Shown: positions 45,401 to 58,394, counted from the stretch's first letter. The stretch: DNA of 64,000 bases from Ricinus communis (GCF_019578655.1 NC_063262.1:627582-691581), one strand, 5' to 3'. Numbers and translations are program-made. Notes: generated by a model from the sequence alone, not told the origin.

Positions 45401-46868
45401 TTATTCTGTTTAGGAGAGATATTTATATCGTGATAGAGTTTTGGAAGGCTTAAACATCACTGATGAAATGCTGAGCCCTAATTCAGTCACCAGACAACTT
45501 ACCGACCAAATTTCTCTTGCAAAAGCTTTTGTTGTGATTGCAAAAGAAAGCAACAATCTTCAGTTTGCTTGGGAGTTAAGTGCACAGATTCGGAATTCGC
45601 AGGTCCTCCTTTCAAGTGCTGCAACAAGACGAGCTCCTTTAACAACCAGAGAATCAGATACTGCAATCCGTGATATGGCACTTCTACTCTACCAAGCCCA
45701 GCAGCTCCATTATGATAGTGCAACTATGATCATGAGACTGAAAGCCAAAATCCAAGGGCTTGAAGAACAAATGAGTTCTGTGACTGAGAAGAGTTCAAAG
45801 TATGGACAAATAGCTGCAGAAGAAGTTCCAAAAGGTCTCTACTGCCTTGGTGTTCGGGTAACTATCGAATGGTTTGGGAATTTAAATTTGCAGAGAAAAG
45901 TCAATGAAAAATTGCACAGGGAAGCAAAACTTAGAGATAGCAGTCTCTATCATTTCTGTGTCTTCTCTGACAACATCCTTGCAACTTCAGTTGTGGTCAA
46001 TTCTACTGCATTAAATTCCAAAAATCCAGATATGGTTGTCTTTCATATTGTAACAGATGAAATAAACTATGCTGCAATGAAAGCCTGGTTTGCCATGAAC
46101 GATTTTAGAGGAGTGACTGTTGAGGTTCAGAAGTTTGAAGACTTCAAGTGGTTGAATGCTTCTTATGTTCCAGTTCTTAAGCAGCTCCAAGACTCTGAAA
46201 CTCAAAGCTATTACTTTTCAGGTCACAATGATGATAGTCGAACTCCAATCAAGTTCCGGAACCCGAAGTATCTGTCTATGCTAAATCACCTTAGGTTTTA
46301 TATTCCCGAAGTTTTTCCTGCATTGAAGAAGGTAGTATTCCTTGATGATGATGTAGTGGTTCAGAAGGATCTCTCCGCCTTATTTTCAATTGATTTGAAT
46401 GACAATGTTAATGGAGCTGTGGAAACATGCATGGAGACATTTCATCGATACCACAAGTACCTGAACTATTCTCACCCTCTCATACGGGAGCATTTTGATC
46501 CTGATGCATGTGGCTGGGCATTTGGGATGAATGTTTTTGATTTGGTTGAGTGGAGAAAAAGAAATGTAACCAACATCTACCACTACTGGCAGGAAAAGAA
46601 TGTGGACCGTACACTTTGGAAACTTGGGACTCTACCACCGGGACTTCTGACTTTCTATGGACTGACACAGCCACTAGATCCTTCATGGCATATTTTGGGA
46701 TTGGGTTACACGAATGTTGATCCACACGTGATAGAGAAGGGGGCAGTGTTGCACTTCAATGGAAACTCAAAGCCGTGGTTGAAGATTGGGATGGAAAAGT
46801 ACAAGCCTCTTTGGGAGAAGTATGTAGATTATTCTCATCCTTTGTTGCAACAATGCAACTTTCATTGA
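42458..46868 (+). CDS. GAUT10: Galacturonosyltransferase of GT family 8 (GAUT10-like)
   Basis: Two exons, 42458-42607 and 45414-46868, separated by a 2.8-kb intron, code 534 residues; GAUT10 is about that length. The short N-terminal cytosolic tail is very basic (KDFRRPVRRRLSN), followed by one signal-anchor span (VVWWTLCGIVVLLFIVIFS), as expected for a type II Golgi protein. The stem has a coiled coil (KAKIQGLEEQMSSVTEKSS). The GT8 domain shows the Asp triad in KVVFLDDDVVVQKDL, the block HFDPDACGWAFGMNVFDLVE, LPPGLLTFYGL, and the C-terminal HFNGNSKPWLK. The family builds homogalacturonan and other pectins from UDP-galacturonate. The junction (STNK/ERYLYRD) is in phase. GAUT10 rather than its relatives is favoured by the N-terminus and by the QWRF neighbour. 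Confidence 0.93.
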
Positions 46869-47923
46869 TGATGTCAGACATAAGAAGCAGCACATCTCCC
46901 CAGGTGCATAAGAATGTCTAAATTTTTGTAGTCAAGTATGCTTGTGCAATTTTTACAAGATCAAGCATGGCCGGTGGTTGTAAAAGTGCCTGTTGTAGCA
47001 TAAATGCCTCTTTTCACATCAATTGTTGAGGGTTATAAATTGACACGGAACTTTTTAGCCCATTTTTATGTAGACCGAATTGTATCCGGTATCCACTGCA
47101 GTTTTTACTTGTTCTCAACCCCTATCATTAGCATATTCTCGTTGTTCAATTGTTAACATTGTGCGTAGCTTGAGACACAGTTTATTCCAGACCTCTGTAG
47201 ATGTTACATAATTGTTTAGATTGATAATGGTTATGGTCCTTTTTCCTTTTTATATTTACTTATGGAACTGGAAGCTGAACTGCTCCAGCATACAATTGTT
47301 TAGCAGAATAGAGGCAAGAGATGGATTCAAGTTGAAGAAACGTTTGTATGCAGTTCGAATGCGTCCTAATCACAGAAGGAAAGAACAAACTTCGATTTCT
47401 ATAATAGACAAGTCTACACATTTTATTTGTGTCATTTCCATTTTGCATTTGGTTAGTTCTGCCATATGTCAAAATTCAGACCACTTCGCTCATCCTCGAT
47501 TATCCTCAAGTCAACATGCTCAATAGAAGAATGTTTCTGGCCACGTGGCAAGAACCCACATAGAACACTTGTAATGGAGCAAATGCCGGCAAGCACGATC
47601 GTCAAACAAGAAACGTTTGTGCTTCTTCTTTGTCTCCTACTTCCCACATATCTCTCAGAAAATCCAACAGAAGCAAACTCATTTACAACACTAACCTCGT
47701 TTCCCCTTCAACCCAAAAGCTAAAAAGACCAATTCAAGAGGACACTCAAGTAATTTTCCTGCCCCCAGCAATCCGCCGGCTTGGATTGTAGGCATATCTA
47801 TGTTGCCGCCATTTTCAAAAGTTTGTTTTTCCTGTCATCCATTTTTTAAAACTGAACAACTCGCATATCTAAATTATAACAACCTTCCTCTCTCTTTTTT
47901 ATCTCTCTTTGCCTAAACAAACA
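46869..47923. other. Intergenic, GAUT 3' UTR to QWRF 5' UTR
   Basis: No gene was recognised. Small open frames on both strands (such as 47212-47526) lack conserved features. Confidence 0.5.
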
Positions 47924-50719
47924 ATGAAGGGCGACACTGACCCTTTACTATCAGATCAATCTCTCAAGCCAAGAAAACTAAAATCCCGTGGAGTATGCTC
48001 TAGATTTTTGTCTCCGTCCTCATCTCCACATGATAATCGAATTCCATCTCCAACTCCAAGCCAAGCTTCCTCACCAGTCCGCCGTAAATCCACCGACGCT
48101 CGGAAAAACCGGAGCCTTGAAGACTCTGGTTTTATTCGAGGAATTTGGCCTTCATCCATTGCTTCTTCATCTCCTTCACGTCCATCATCAAGCAACAATA
48201 CTCTTGGCACTCTTGCTGATCATCTTGGAAATGATAGACTCAGAGATTTACTAGAGAGAAAAAAAGACGATAAATCTCCGAAAAGTAGCAATGTCTATTC
48301 GCTTACTAGGCAAAGAAGTTGCTCTGAGTATACTAGGTCTGGAAATGAGAAAGAGAAAGAGAAAGAAATCATGAAAGAAAATCACAGACCAGTTGGAGGG
48401 TCTATGAGATATACAGGAAAGTTTCACTTCCCGGGCAAATCATCTGCTTCATCGTCATCGTCATCCTCGTCTAATACGTTTATTCCTGGAAGATTATCAG
48501 TTGATGAAAATGCACTATATCGAAATTTAGAAAGTGCCGGTGTATCTCGGCGAAAATCAGATTCTTTTATGGATGATGTTGATGCAGAATCTGAGTGTAG
48601 TGCCACAGATTGTAGTTCTACAGCTACAGGGAAAAACTCAAGAAAATCTGGTATCGAGGTTTCTTCGAAATATCTGCAACATATTCCTTCAAGGTGTAGA
48701 AGGGGCACTTCAGATTCTAACATTCAACATCCAATATCTTTAGATGCTTCTCCGAAAATGAAGAAGCTTACGATAAAAAATGCGATTAAGAGGGCTAATT
48801 CTCTTACTGGCTATGGAAGTGCTACATCACAATGGGCCTTGTCACCAGGGCGATCAGGGTCACCACCGATGTCAGTGGAAAATAAGGAAAGGCCATTGTC
48901 CTTCTCGAGTTTGAAACCGCCATCTAGTCCTTCAAGAAGTAGTGCTAAAGGAGTGGAGAAATTGTTGAATTTAGGCCTGGACTTGTTTAAGAGTAAGAAA
49001 TGGCCTTCGTCTAGTTCACTGACTGCGGGTTCTGGGAATGTGCAGAGCATTCATCAGCTAAGAATGCTTCATAATCAGCAGATGCAGTGGCGGTACGCAA
49101 ATGCTAGAGCTGATGGTGTATACGGGAACGTAACTAAGCAAGTAGAGGTATGCATGATCAGTTTTGCTAATAATAATGATGTATCTGTTAGGATTTTTTG
49201 TATGTTTAAAGCTTACTTGCTGATTTGAGCAAGAAATTATGATCTCATTGACTGTCATATACCTAACAACCTAATTCAATCTTTGCATCTTACGTAATGG
49301 AAAAATTGAAGTCTTTTTTCATATTTCTGGATCTGTGACAGATAAGATGCGAGTCTAACTACCAATGTCTGTCCTGTATCCGAATAATTTGAATTTCGAC
49401 CATAATATTTTCGCAAGATGCAAGAAGAATGAAATGAATCTGATTCAGTGAAAGTTAATGTCTTTCAGCCACATTGTATTGCCATGCCATAGGAGGAAAA
49501 AAAAAAGACAACTCACTTGATTAGTACCAAGACAAGTAGGAGAAGAAGGAAACGGTTCTGCAGTTTTATGGATGGGGAGAAAGAATGGCACAAATGTACT
49601 ATTTTCTTCCTTCTGCCCATTCCAGAAACCACCAACCTGCCGCTATGTTTGCAGTCTACATCTTATACAACTTTTTGTCACAACCCTTTTCAAATTCTTT
49701 GGAGCATGTAACAATCTTCTCTGATGATTTTCTTTTTTAAAATTTTTGCAGAACAATCTGTTATGTGCATGGCATAGTCTTGCAAATTTGCAACGATCTG
49801 TGCTGCTGAAGAAATTACAGCTTCAGAAGGAAAAGTTTGAGATAAAGCTAGACTTCATACTACATTCTCAAGTCAGTAACTTTATGCTGGATGATGACTT
49901 ACTAATAGCTTGAATGAACTATAGTTTAAGATATATCATATATGTACATAAAATTAACTTAAGGTAATTTAAGCAGATAAAACAACTGGAAGCTTGGGGA
50001 GATATGGAAAGGCAGCACCTATCTGCAGTTTTAAAGACTAAAGAATGTCTATATTCTGTCATTTGTAAAGTTCCTCTTATTGAAGGTGCAAAGGTAAGCC
50101 TAGAAAAGAAATCATCTGCCAAAGGAAAGAACATAATTGGAGACTGTCATTTTAGTTATGAGGATTAAGTAAATCAACTAACAACACTAACATCCATCCT
50201 AGGCTGAGCCACAATCGACTTCCCTGGCACTTCGACATGCATCAGACCTCGCAGCTTCCATCAAGTCAACATTGATTACATTTTCACCGCTGGTAAGCAG
50301 CAACACATTAAAGCAAATGCATAGACTTATTATCTGAACTAGCCTTGAAATTGTTTCATTCCATTATCAGACTGAGAAGGGTGCAGCATTCTTTTCACAA
50401 TTAGCAGAGGTGGTTTCACAAGAAAAGTTATTGTTAGAGGAGTGCCTAGAACATCTCCAGACAATATCTGCATTAGAGGTACAAAACTCGAACTCGTATA
50501 ACCACCACATTGGAGATATTGGAGAAAGGAAATTTCTGATGACAAAACTGTAACAATAAGATAACGGATATGCAAGCATCTGAAGAGCCCGTGTTTAAAT
50601 GCTTTGGATGTCTCTATTATAAATTCTTGACAGTGATTTATTTGGGATCGTGTTGACAGGTTCAGGAAAGGAGTTTGAAGTGCTATATAATCCAGTGGCG
50701 GCAACAAATCACTTCATGA
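47924..50719 (+). CDS. QWRF3: QWRF-motif microtubule-associated protein (QWRF3-like)
   Basis: Six exons (47924-49147, 49752-49871, 49977-50093, 50203-50292, 50371-50478, 50660-50719) code 572 residues. The first two thirds are disordered, basic and Ser-rich, with repeated SP and SR pairs typical of microtubule-binding regions, and include the family motif GRLSVDENALY. The QWRF domain begins near residue 380 with LRMLHNQQMQWRYANARAD; here the motif is QWRY. Helical exons follow (NNLLCAWHSLANLQRS, IKQLEAWGDMERQHL, ASIKSTLITFSPL), the augmin-subunit-8 type region. Relatives (EDE1, AUG8, SCO3) bind microtubules and the augmin complex. Which QWRF this is rests on gene order with GAUT10. The ATG at 47924 is the first in frame. 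Confidence 0.88.
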
Positions 50720-51748
50720 CTTGTTCTTCTGTATTGGAGTAGGAAACTGTAGCTTTTTGCAGCAGGGTTAACTCGAGGGAGAATTATGATCAAGTAGGAT
50801 AATGATTAGCAGATCATGCAATGAGGTGTGATCATAAGTGGGCGAATGTCATAGGTGAAATTTTGATTGTCAGCTTGTGTTCTTCTTTCCGTGGAAGAAT
50901 CTTGTTTCATTTTTACTCTTTGTAGAATGCTATTTTATCTTATTCATAATAATGTCCATCTCAACCTACTCCTGCGTCATCGTTGATATGTAATGTAAAC
51001 ATTCTCCTGTTTCTCAGATGACACAAAATCTGAGAAGTAAAAGTTTTACTTGTAGATTATGAGTTATGAACTAATGAGAAACCTTTTCCTTATCATTAAC
51101 ATGGTGTGAAAATTGAAGTCATTGAGGCTGTAAATAATGGAATTAATAATTATCCTTGATTGTTACTTTAAAAAGATAAAAACATGACTACTACTCACAG
51201 ATTCAATAAATTTCGGTACTTCCAATTATGATTAAATTAAACTTAAACTTTGATGATCAAAAGCTTTCATGGTCCATTAACTACAAAAAGTCTAACTTTA
51301 ATGTAACTTTTTAGTTGATAGTTATTAGTTTATCATTTAGAGATTAAGTTTTAATAATTATAGAAATAATTCACTACATTTATAAAGAGTGGAATCTGAA
51401 ATCAAGATTCATTCCAAAAATTTGAAAGTCCCTAATTACCGAGAGAAAATCTAGTGATTAATTCAATATGTTTATGCTTTTGAAAGAAAAATTTTGTAGA
51501 TATCAATTCCGTTAGCAGAGATTTTTGCTTTAATCCTTTACAATTGATTATTATTATTATTACAAAAATAAATAACTATTTCTTGAAGATAACAGTAATA
51601 GGCACTATATGACCAGAGAACTAGACGACACCGTTTGGTTCTAGCTGCATCTCGAATAAGCTTTTCTGATTATTAGTCTAAACTGAGTCATTGCTATTGT
51701 TTGATTGATTCGTCTGTGTCTCTCTTTTAACTCCAAAAGCAGGTACCA
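50720..51748. other. Intergenic, AT-rich
   Basis: 3' UTR of the QWRF gene and promoter of the small mitochondrial protein gene. No gene or transposon signature is visible. Confidence 0.5.
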
Positions 51749-52926
51749 ATGGCTACTCTGGCAGCAGCTGCAGCTCGTCAAGCAGCTTCTCGACTTTCCT
51801 CTTCCAAATCATCCGCCTCCCTCATCCACCGCCGTGGCCTTGCCGGCGCTGCAGGTATTCCAATTGCGTTTAGATCGGAGATCGCAACCACCCTTTTGTT
51901 TTAATTCGTCTTTAGGTTCAATTTGGGTGCTGGTATGATAAAAAGATCTCATCTTTAATTATAGTTAGATTAGATTGAGGGCTTTTCGACTTTCTAGTTA
52001 TTATTAACGTTTAAGCTTCTTTCCTTGTTGATTGCCTTTTTGTGTTAACGGTAGAATTGTTTTCATGGTTATTGATGGATAGATCACCATGGACCTCCAA
52101 GGGTTAACTGTTGGCAAGAACCAATGAACCCAGCTATGTGGAAGGAAGAGCATGTAACAAAGTCTTACTCTTTTTTCCATTTTTCCTTTTAAGTTGGTAA
52201 TGTAAGAGATCACATGTACATAGGGGAAACTGTCTTGACTATTTATTGAGTCTTATGCTTTTGCAGTTTGTAATTGTCTCTTTATCTGGTTGGGGTCTAC
52301 TCTTTTTTAGTGGATACAAGTTCTTCACTAAAGGCAAAGGCAACAAGGAAGAGGTTTTATTTTCTATATCTTTACTGTTCTTTTTAATTTTTCCTTGTCA
52401 TCATATTCTTCGAATATTGTTATTGGGTGGTAGAAAGAATTGCTTATGCTTATGCTGCTTTTATAACTATTAAGTGAACATCAGATATTATATCACCTTG
52501 CTTTGCTTAGATGTTAGGACTATTTCTACTTTTGTTCTATTTAAATTGCCATCTCTTGCTTAGTTCAGCATATTGCATAAATCTGTTCTGAAGGAAAGAA
52601 TTATATCTGCCCTTGTTCATTTATCACCATAAGTTCTAAAAAGGAGAAAATTCATCTCTCGCTAATTATTTAGTAACACCACCATTATGAGTTTCACATG
52701 GAGCTTATAACTTGGTAGAGACAAATACTGTGAGAGCAATGGGAACGCTATCAAATAAATATCAACTTGTAGTTAATCAACTTTAATATGGAAGTTCCAG
52801 CATCGCTAATCTAATCCAAATCCAATTACCAATGTTTTATTCTATCATTGTAGTATTGTGAGATATATAGCTTTTCTCTAACACTTCATTGCCTGTTTGC
52901 AGAAACTGATAGAAGCAGCACACTGA
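51749..52926 (+). CDS. Small one-span, probably mitochondrial protein (95 residues)
   Basis: Four exons (51749-51854, 52083-52153, 52267-52353, 52903-52926) join in phase; the last codes only KLIEAAH. The N-terminus is Ala/Ser/Arg-rich without acidic residues (MATLAAAAARQAASRLSSSK), as in mitochondrial presequences, with a possible cleavage near HRRGLAGAAD. A conserved hydrophilic stretch follows (HHGPPRVNCWQEPMNPAMWK), then one hydrophobic span (FVIVSLSGWGLLFFSGYKFF) and a Lys-rich end. It resembles accessory subunits of respiratory complexes in size and layout, but I do not recognise a named family. Position next to the QWRF gene suggests it corresponds to Arabidopsis At2g20820 (from memory). 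Confidence 0.85.
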
Positions 52927-54691
52927 TGTTTGGAGCTTTCAGCCATCCCTCGACATTCCTAATAATAATGAGTTTGGTTGGAAATCACTTGTGAGATTTC
53001 ACTTTCTTTGCTTGCAGATTATTCTGTTAACCAGCTTGTCATCTATTATATTGGAGAATGATGGATGATATTTAACTTTTAAATTACATTTTTGGAAGAA
53101 TAAACTACTCTCACTTCTCCTCTTTATAGTTACTCCGGTAATTTTGAATTTTCATCTTTTTATTTACAAACAAAGTGATGCCATCTTCTTGGAGATTTAA
53201 AATCGATTGATGAATTTAAAAGGACAAAATGTGAACCATGACATGAATCCACTTTCATCTATAACAGATGGTGAACAAATGATAAATTGTTTACTTGTTA
53301 CATGTTTTCAATTATTGCCATTATTGTTTAGAACATGGATGAAAATTAACATTAAAATCAAACTGAATGGTATGTTTTCCTTGGTAAAGCATCCGCGCTG
53401 AAGTTTGAGGAGGATACATACTTGATATCTATTACCAGGGCAAAATATCAGGTGAAACATTAGACTTCAGATTTTATGTGGAAATGTTGTTTCTTGAAGC
53501 AAGTAATACAGTTGGCATGTTACTGGCAGAAAGTGAGTGTCTTCAAGAATAAATGGTGTTGTCTGCAGATATTTATTACAGCCATCTGCATCTTGTCATA
53601 GCTATTATCTAGGAACCTATATATATTTGTTGAGGATAGAACTTGTTTACGGCCATAAGATCTGCAGCAATGAGTCAGTGTCTGTGAAACTACAATTTAG
53701 TCTCTGGGAGTATAATCAATGAGTTGGAAGAGAAAAACCAGTGATAGTGTGCAGTTGTATTGCAGTACTAATAGTTTCAAACATACGTACTGTTGGAAGA
53801 TGAAAATGATTTGGCTCGCGTTTGGCAATTTCTTTGTGCATATGTTCCTTGAGTTGAATGGACATACCTATTGTGTCTGATATTGTATGGATAGGAAGGA
53901 AGACATAGGAAGGAGGGAGATTCGCATGGTGTAAGGGGGGAAGTTAGATGGAAAGAGAGTTAGAGACGAGATATGTCAAATAAATTTGAGGAGACGAGGA
54001 ATATGGTAACTTCAATGACTATATCAGTATTTATCTCAAAGGGGATCTAGTCTGATTATGTTGCGATTCTGTAGCAAGGCTGTTCAAAGAAAGCAGAATT
54101 GAATTTTACATGAGCTAGTCACTAGTGCTTCGTAAAGAAAATCCTTAACGGTATTATAACGACGATTAGAAGAATTGTCTCTGAGCTTTTGAGAATCAAG
54201 ATAGTGAAATGTAGAGCTAACTTTTGGAAAACAAATAGAAATGCAACAATTTGATGCGTATGGATGGCAGGCAGATTAGGCTGCAGTAGTCAAGTCAGCA
54301 GGTTGGAAGAACTTTCTGATGCCAAGGACGGGAGTGGACCGTTTCCAGATAGACCTCTTTTCTTTCTGGGGCCAGGGAAAAATGTAGGTAGCCTCCTGGA
54401 ATGGGTGCTTTTGTTTTTATGCTCTTCACATAAGCATTTTCATTTCGGTAAGCAGTCTCCTAAACATTTATAGGCCATCATACTTGGGAATATCCGTCAT
54501 ATGCATATCTCCATTTTCTCAAGACAAAACAAATGCAACTGCCAACTACTGTAATATGTTTGCAAGTAAGAACAATCTTTACAGAAAGCCAAAGCACATA
54601 AAAGTTGTAAACAAGATAGAACTCAGACTCGTTAAAGCACATATAGTTTGTTAATTAGCTACAACTCAGACTCACATGACTTGTTAATTAG
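52927..54691. other. Intergenic, no gene supported
   Basis: 3' UTR of the small protein gene and about 1.5 kb of unassigned DNA. A 69-codon frame at 54264-54473 has no recognisable domain. Some stretches (53880-54010) are purine-rich. Nothing is supportable beyond this. Confidence 0.5.
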
Positions 54692-56987
54692 CTAGAACTC
54701 CGGCTCCTTTGTTTCCTCTTTGTTCTCTTCTTTATCTTCTTCCGAGTCATAAAATGATTCCTTGTAAAAGTCTAATGCTGCTGAATCTGTGTCGCGATCT
54801 GCATCTACAGCCTCTATTTCTACTGGCATTTCATGCTTGCTGGAATCATTCACTTGTTCAGTTCTGTTTTGCATATTCGTGTTTCTGCCTTCTTTGTTGC
54901 TGCTGTTGCCTTGGTCTTCATACAATTTGACTCCATCCAAGCTCTCTTTCTTGGCTTTGCTTCTGCTATCATTGGTACTACTGTCAAAGCTTTCCTGCAT
55001 CGGCAATCTGTTTGACATCCCATCTACTTTCTCTAAGTGATTTGTATCTTTCTCTAAGTGGTTTGTATTGTTTACAGCAAGCTTGTTTCTGGTATCTACA
55101 GTGTCTTCAGGGTTTTGAGATTCCGGTATTTTAGCATTAGAAAAACCCTCTGCCTTAGTTTCTGGTAGTTTATCTGCACCCGTTACTCTCTCGCTGCCTG
55201 TTTTTCCTTTATCAGAAGTTGTTGCCTCTTCTCTGTCTCTCAGTCCATCCCGATCATTACTAGAAAATTTTCTTTTTCTTATGCCTCCGGCTTCATTGCT
55301 TTCATAATTTCTATTCTCCAACGTCCTGTTCCTTGCGAGTATTCTCCATCGTTTTCCTTTTGCATGTTTTTCCCTCACCCTAGAATTGGAACTTCTAGCG
55401 TTGCCTATCATTTCTGACTTCACTGCACCCTTAAACGTTCTTTCCCGGCCCTTTTCTTGTTGAGAATTTTTAAGCTCCAGTTGCCCATCTCTAGCAGCTT
55501 TCTGGCCTTTTCCATCCACTGATTTCATGTCAGCATTGCCAGTTTGCGACACTTTCTCAGCTGTGCTGACAATTCCTTCAGTTACATTTGTAAATTTATT
55601 TTCCTCCCCCAAACCTAAAGCACTCGCTTGAGAACCTTCATCTTTGTTTCCTTGCCCATTTTCACTCGATTCTTTTCCAGGTGCACCTTTGTTTCTGAGA
55701 CGTTCAAGTGAATTCTCCAGCATCTCCAACTGTCCTTCTTTGTTGACCACCAAGCTATCAGTAATGCCCACCTTGTTTTCACTTCTAGCTTCATCAACTC
55801 TGGCAGTATTATCACCTTTTACGACTCTGGTGGATGCATTATCACTTTCATTGCCTCTTGTTGGATTTAGATATTTGCTATAATTTGTAGACTTGTGCAA
55901 TTGCCGGTCCTCTGTCTTATCCCCATCTGCTGAATTTCCTGTTACATTCGAAATTAGTTGCGTGTTTGATGGATCACCTGTACTTACTGACGGTATCTTG
56001 AGTGGATTTTCAAGATGGCTCTTCAAATCCTCAATTTCCGCTTCCCTTTGCTTCAGACTTTCCATTAGAGCTATCATTTGAGTTTCTTTTTCTGGATACA
56101 TACTTGTCTCTGTATGAATATTGATCTCATTCTGCTTCTCCTCCAGTGCAGACTCCACAATCTTCATTTCATCTTTTAGGGAATCAATTGTGGACTGCAA
56201 CTCTAGAATCCTTCGTTCAGTCTCCATCTTTTGGTTTCTGAGGGAGTATATCTTCGCTTTCATCTCTTCAGTCTTCCTTTTCATTTCTTTGTTGTACTCT
56301 TTTTCCTTCTGTATATGAAAAATGATTTACATAAGAGGAGAAAAGGAACAATAGCTAATATAAAATAACTAGAGATTTGGAGCTCCAGATTAGCCCTGTA
56401 CCAGTAGATCACAGTATAACAATCTTTCATGAGATGCCTAGATTTACATTATCAAATTAGAGGGTTTTGCTCTAAAATATGCCAGATTGGCGCTGACCAA
56501 GTTACTTTTGCTAGACCACTCAAACCCTTGTGATCTTAATTTAGTCAGAATTTAACACTTCACACTTCCAAAAGGTGGCCAGATCAAGAATCACAGAGTT
56601 TCTCGCCTCGTATTTTTTGCTACTGTTTTTCAATGAATTTTGGGACTGAATTGTCTCATGGGCCATTCTTTTTTGTTCTTTTTCCCAATATATATTTTCT
56701 CAATTTGATATGTGATATACTATGTAAATACAAAGCTTATGTTCACACTGAATGAGCAGGCGGCAGAGGCATATGTGCAAAAAGAGAAGAACCTTGAAAA
56801 GAATATCAGATTCTGGACTACAGGTAACAGTGGTCAAAATAATTGGTGGTGTTGTGTAATTTAGAAGACCTATTTTACAAAGGTTACACATGCACCAAAA
56901 GTTAATATTAACCATAAGGAGAGTGCGTGATGCTTCATAGTTGTCAAGCAAAGAGTAGGACACGTAGAGAGTGACATGCATGTCTCT

Positions 56988-57018
<31 letters not shown>

Positions 57019-57211
57019 CCTGGAGAAGAAGGTGAAGGGAAATGAGCTGAGAGTCCTTCTCTTTGACAAGGAGGTTGAAGATGCGTCTTTCTCTAAGCTT
57101 ATGAATCACCATAACCCCAAGCAATGCAGCCCCAAAGGCAAGAAGCAGCATCACCCCATATGGCTTCCCTCTGCTGCTTCCTTTGTACGATCCAGAAGCT
57201 CCCATAGCCAT
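54692..57211 (-). CDS. Membrane-anchored coiled-coil protein of unknown function
   Basis: Two exons (57020-57211, 54692-56308) code 602 residues. The N-terminus is short and basic (MAMGASGSYKGSSRGKPYG), followed by one hydrophobic span (VMLLLAFGAALLGVMVI) and HKLRERRIFNLL. The second exon starts with a strongly predicted coiled coil: KEKEYNKEMKRKTEEMKAKI, then ERRILELQSTIDSLKDEMK and IALMESLKQREAEIEDLK. The remaining 400 residues are hydrophilic, low in complexity and rich in Asn, Ser, Lys and Glu, with a basic patch (REKHAKGKRWRILARNRTLE) and a very acidic end (YDSEEDKEENKEETKEPEF). I do not recognise the family; the layout suggests a tail exposed to the cytosol from an endomembrane anchor. 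The intron has a GA/CT repeat directly next to its donor. Confidence 0.85.
56988..57012. repeat. (GA)n microsatellite next to a splice donor
   Basis: A GA-run of about 25 bp; read on the gene's strand it is a CT-run that begins a few bases after the donor GTCTCTCC at 57019. Confidence 0.9.
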
Positions 57212-58394
57212 TTCTGTGTGTGTGTCTGTCAAGGAGAAGATGAGAAGAAAAGCAAAAGGGTCTGTTTTATCTTTGATGTGCAAGATTTATAACTCATCAT
57301 GCAGAGGTGTCTTGATTTGTTGCTTGTCATGTAAAAAGAAACATGCATCTACTTTATTTTTCTCTCTCTATCTCTCTCTGCGGCATTAACTAGGCTGTAT
57401 GCATGGGAACTGTTTCCTGGCGCTGATTCTGGAGACTCTCTTTCTATAATAATTTTTCGAGTTTCTATGCTCTCTTATTTACGATACTGCCAGTCTGCTC
57501 GGGTAGGGAAATGTTTCGATATGTGATATGTGATATGTGATGTGGCGTGCATGCATTGCAAATTTTGCAATCACCAAAGTCCAACCAACTTTATTATAGT
57601 ATAGTATAGTAATAATGTTACTAAAAGAATAAAAAACTGGTATCCTTGCAGTAATGTAAATCAGTCAACTCTCTGATAATTTATTGCCATGGAACATTTT
57701 GTAAAGCTGTGTGCTGCTACTTAGTCAAAGCATCCAAAGATATATATTAAAGAAATGAGGTGTCCAATCTTCTTTTTCTATTTTCAATGTATTCAAATGC
57801 CATTGAGTAACTGCACCAGTCATTAAATAAACATTTTAATGTATCAAATGGGATTTACTTATATGACTACTGGTATTTTTTCTCATTATCTTTTATTATT
57901 CTTTTCCTTCTTGGATTTCCCTTTTTTCTTTTTTCTGAACATTTCTTGCATTTCCTTAAACCCATTGTTTTCCAACATCGTATGCATAAAATATATAAAA
58001 GAATTTGTGGCTAATATTATTAATCGATTTAAAATCTTATAGTAACTTGTACTAAAATCCATTGCTCAGAGATAACTTTAATTGAAAATAAATTTCAAGA
58101 TTGTGTGATTTTTTCTGGCATCTTGGAAAGCCCAACGAAACTGTACCCATGTTTTGGGCTAAATCCATTAGAAGCTGCAAAGGTCCGAAGCCTATCTTCC
58201 TAAAAATCAAGCACCGCCATTGGTTCGCTCGGTGTGTTTGCTGTTGCTGCTGCCAATATTCAAGTTCTCACCACCAGGTACTCACTAGTCTTTCTCCTAT
58301 TTAATCCAACTAATCTTTTTCAAGTTTAGCATAAACAATACAATTTTGCTCCGCGCTGTCTTTCTCTTAACTTAGAGAAAGGCCAAATCTTTAC
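57212..58394. promoter_or_regulatory. Divergent intergenic region with two site II motifs near the LTO1-like gene
   Basis: This region lies between the starts of the coiled-coil gene (minus) and the LTO1-like gene (plus). AGCCCA (58129-58134) and TGGGCT (58155-58160) are site II elements (TGGGCY) in opposite orientations, common in promoters of growth and translation genes, about 240 bp before the LTO1-like ATG. The rest is AT-rich without a gene. Confidence 0.5.

Noticed and set aside
47212..47526. 104-codon plus-strand frame after the GAUT gene
   Set aside because: Mixed composition with no conserved motif; it lies in 3' UTR/intergenic DNA.
54264..54473. 69-codon frame with a Leu-rich stretch
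   Set aside because: No family recognised and no flanking gene signals.
54709..56318. Plus-strand Leu/Ser/Phe-rich frames
   Set aside because: They are antisense shadows of the coiled-coil gene.
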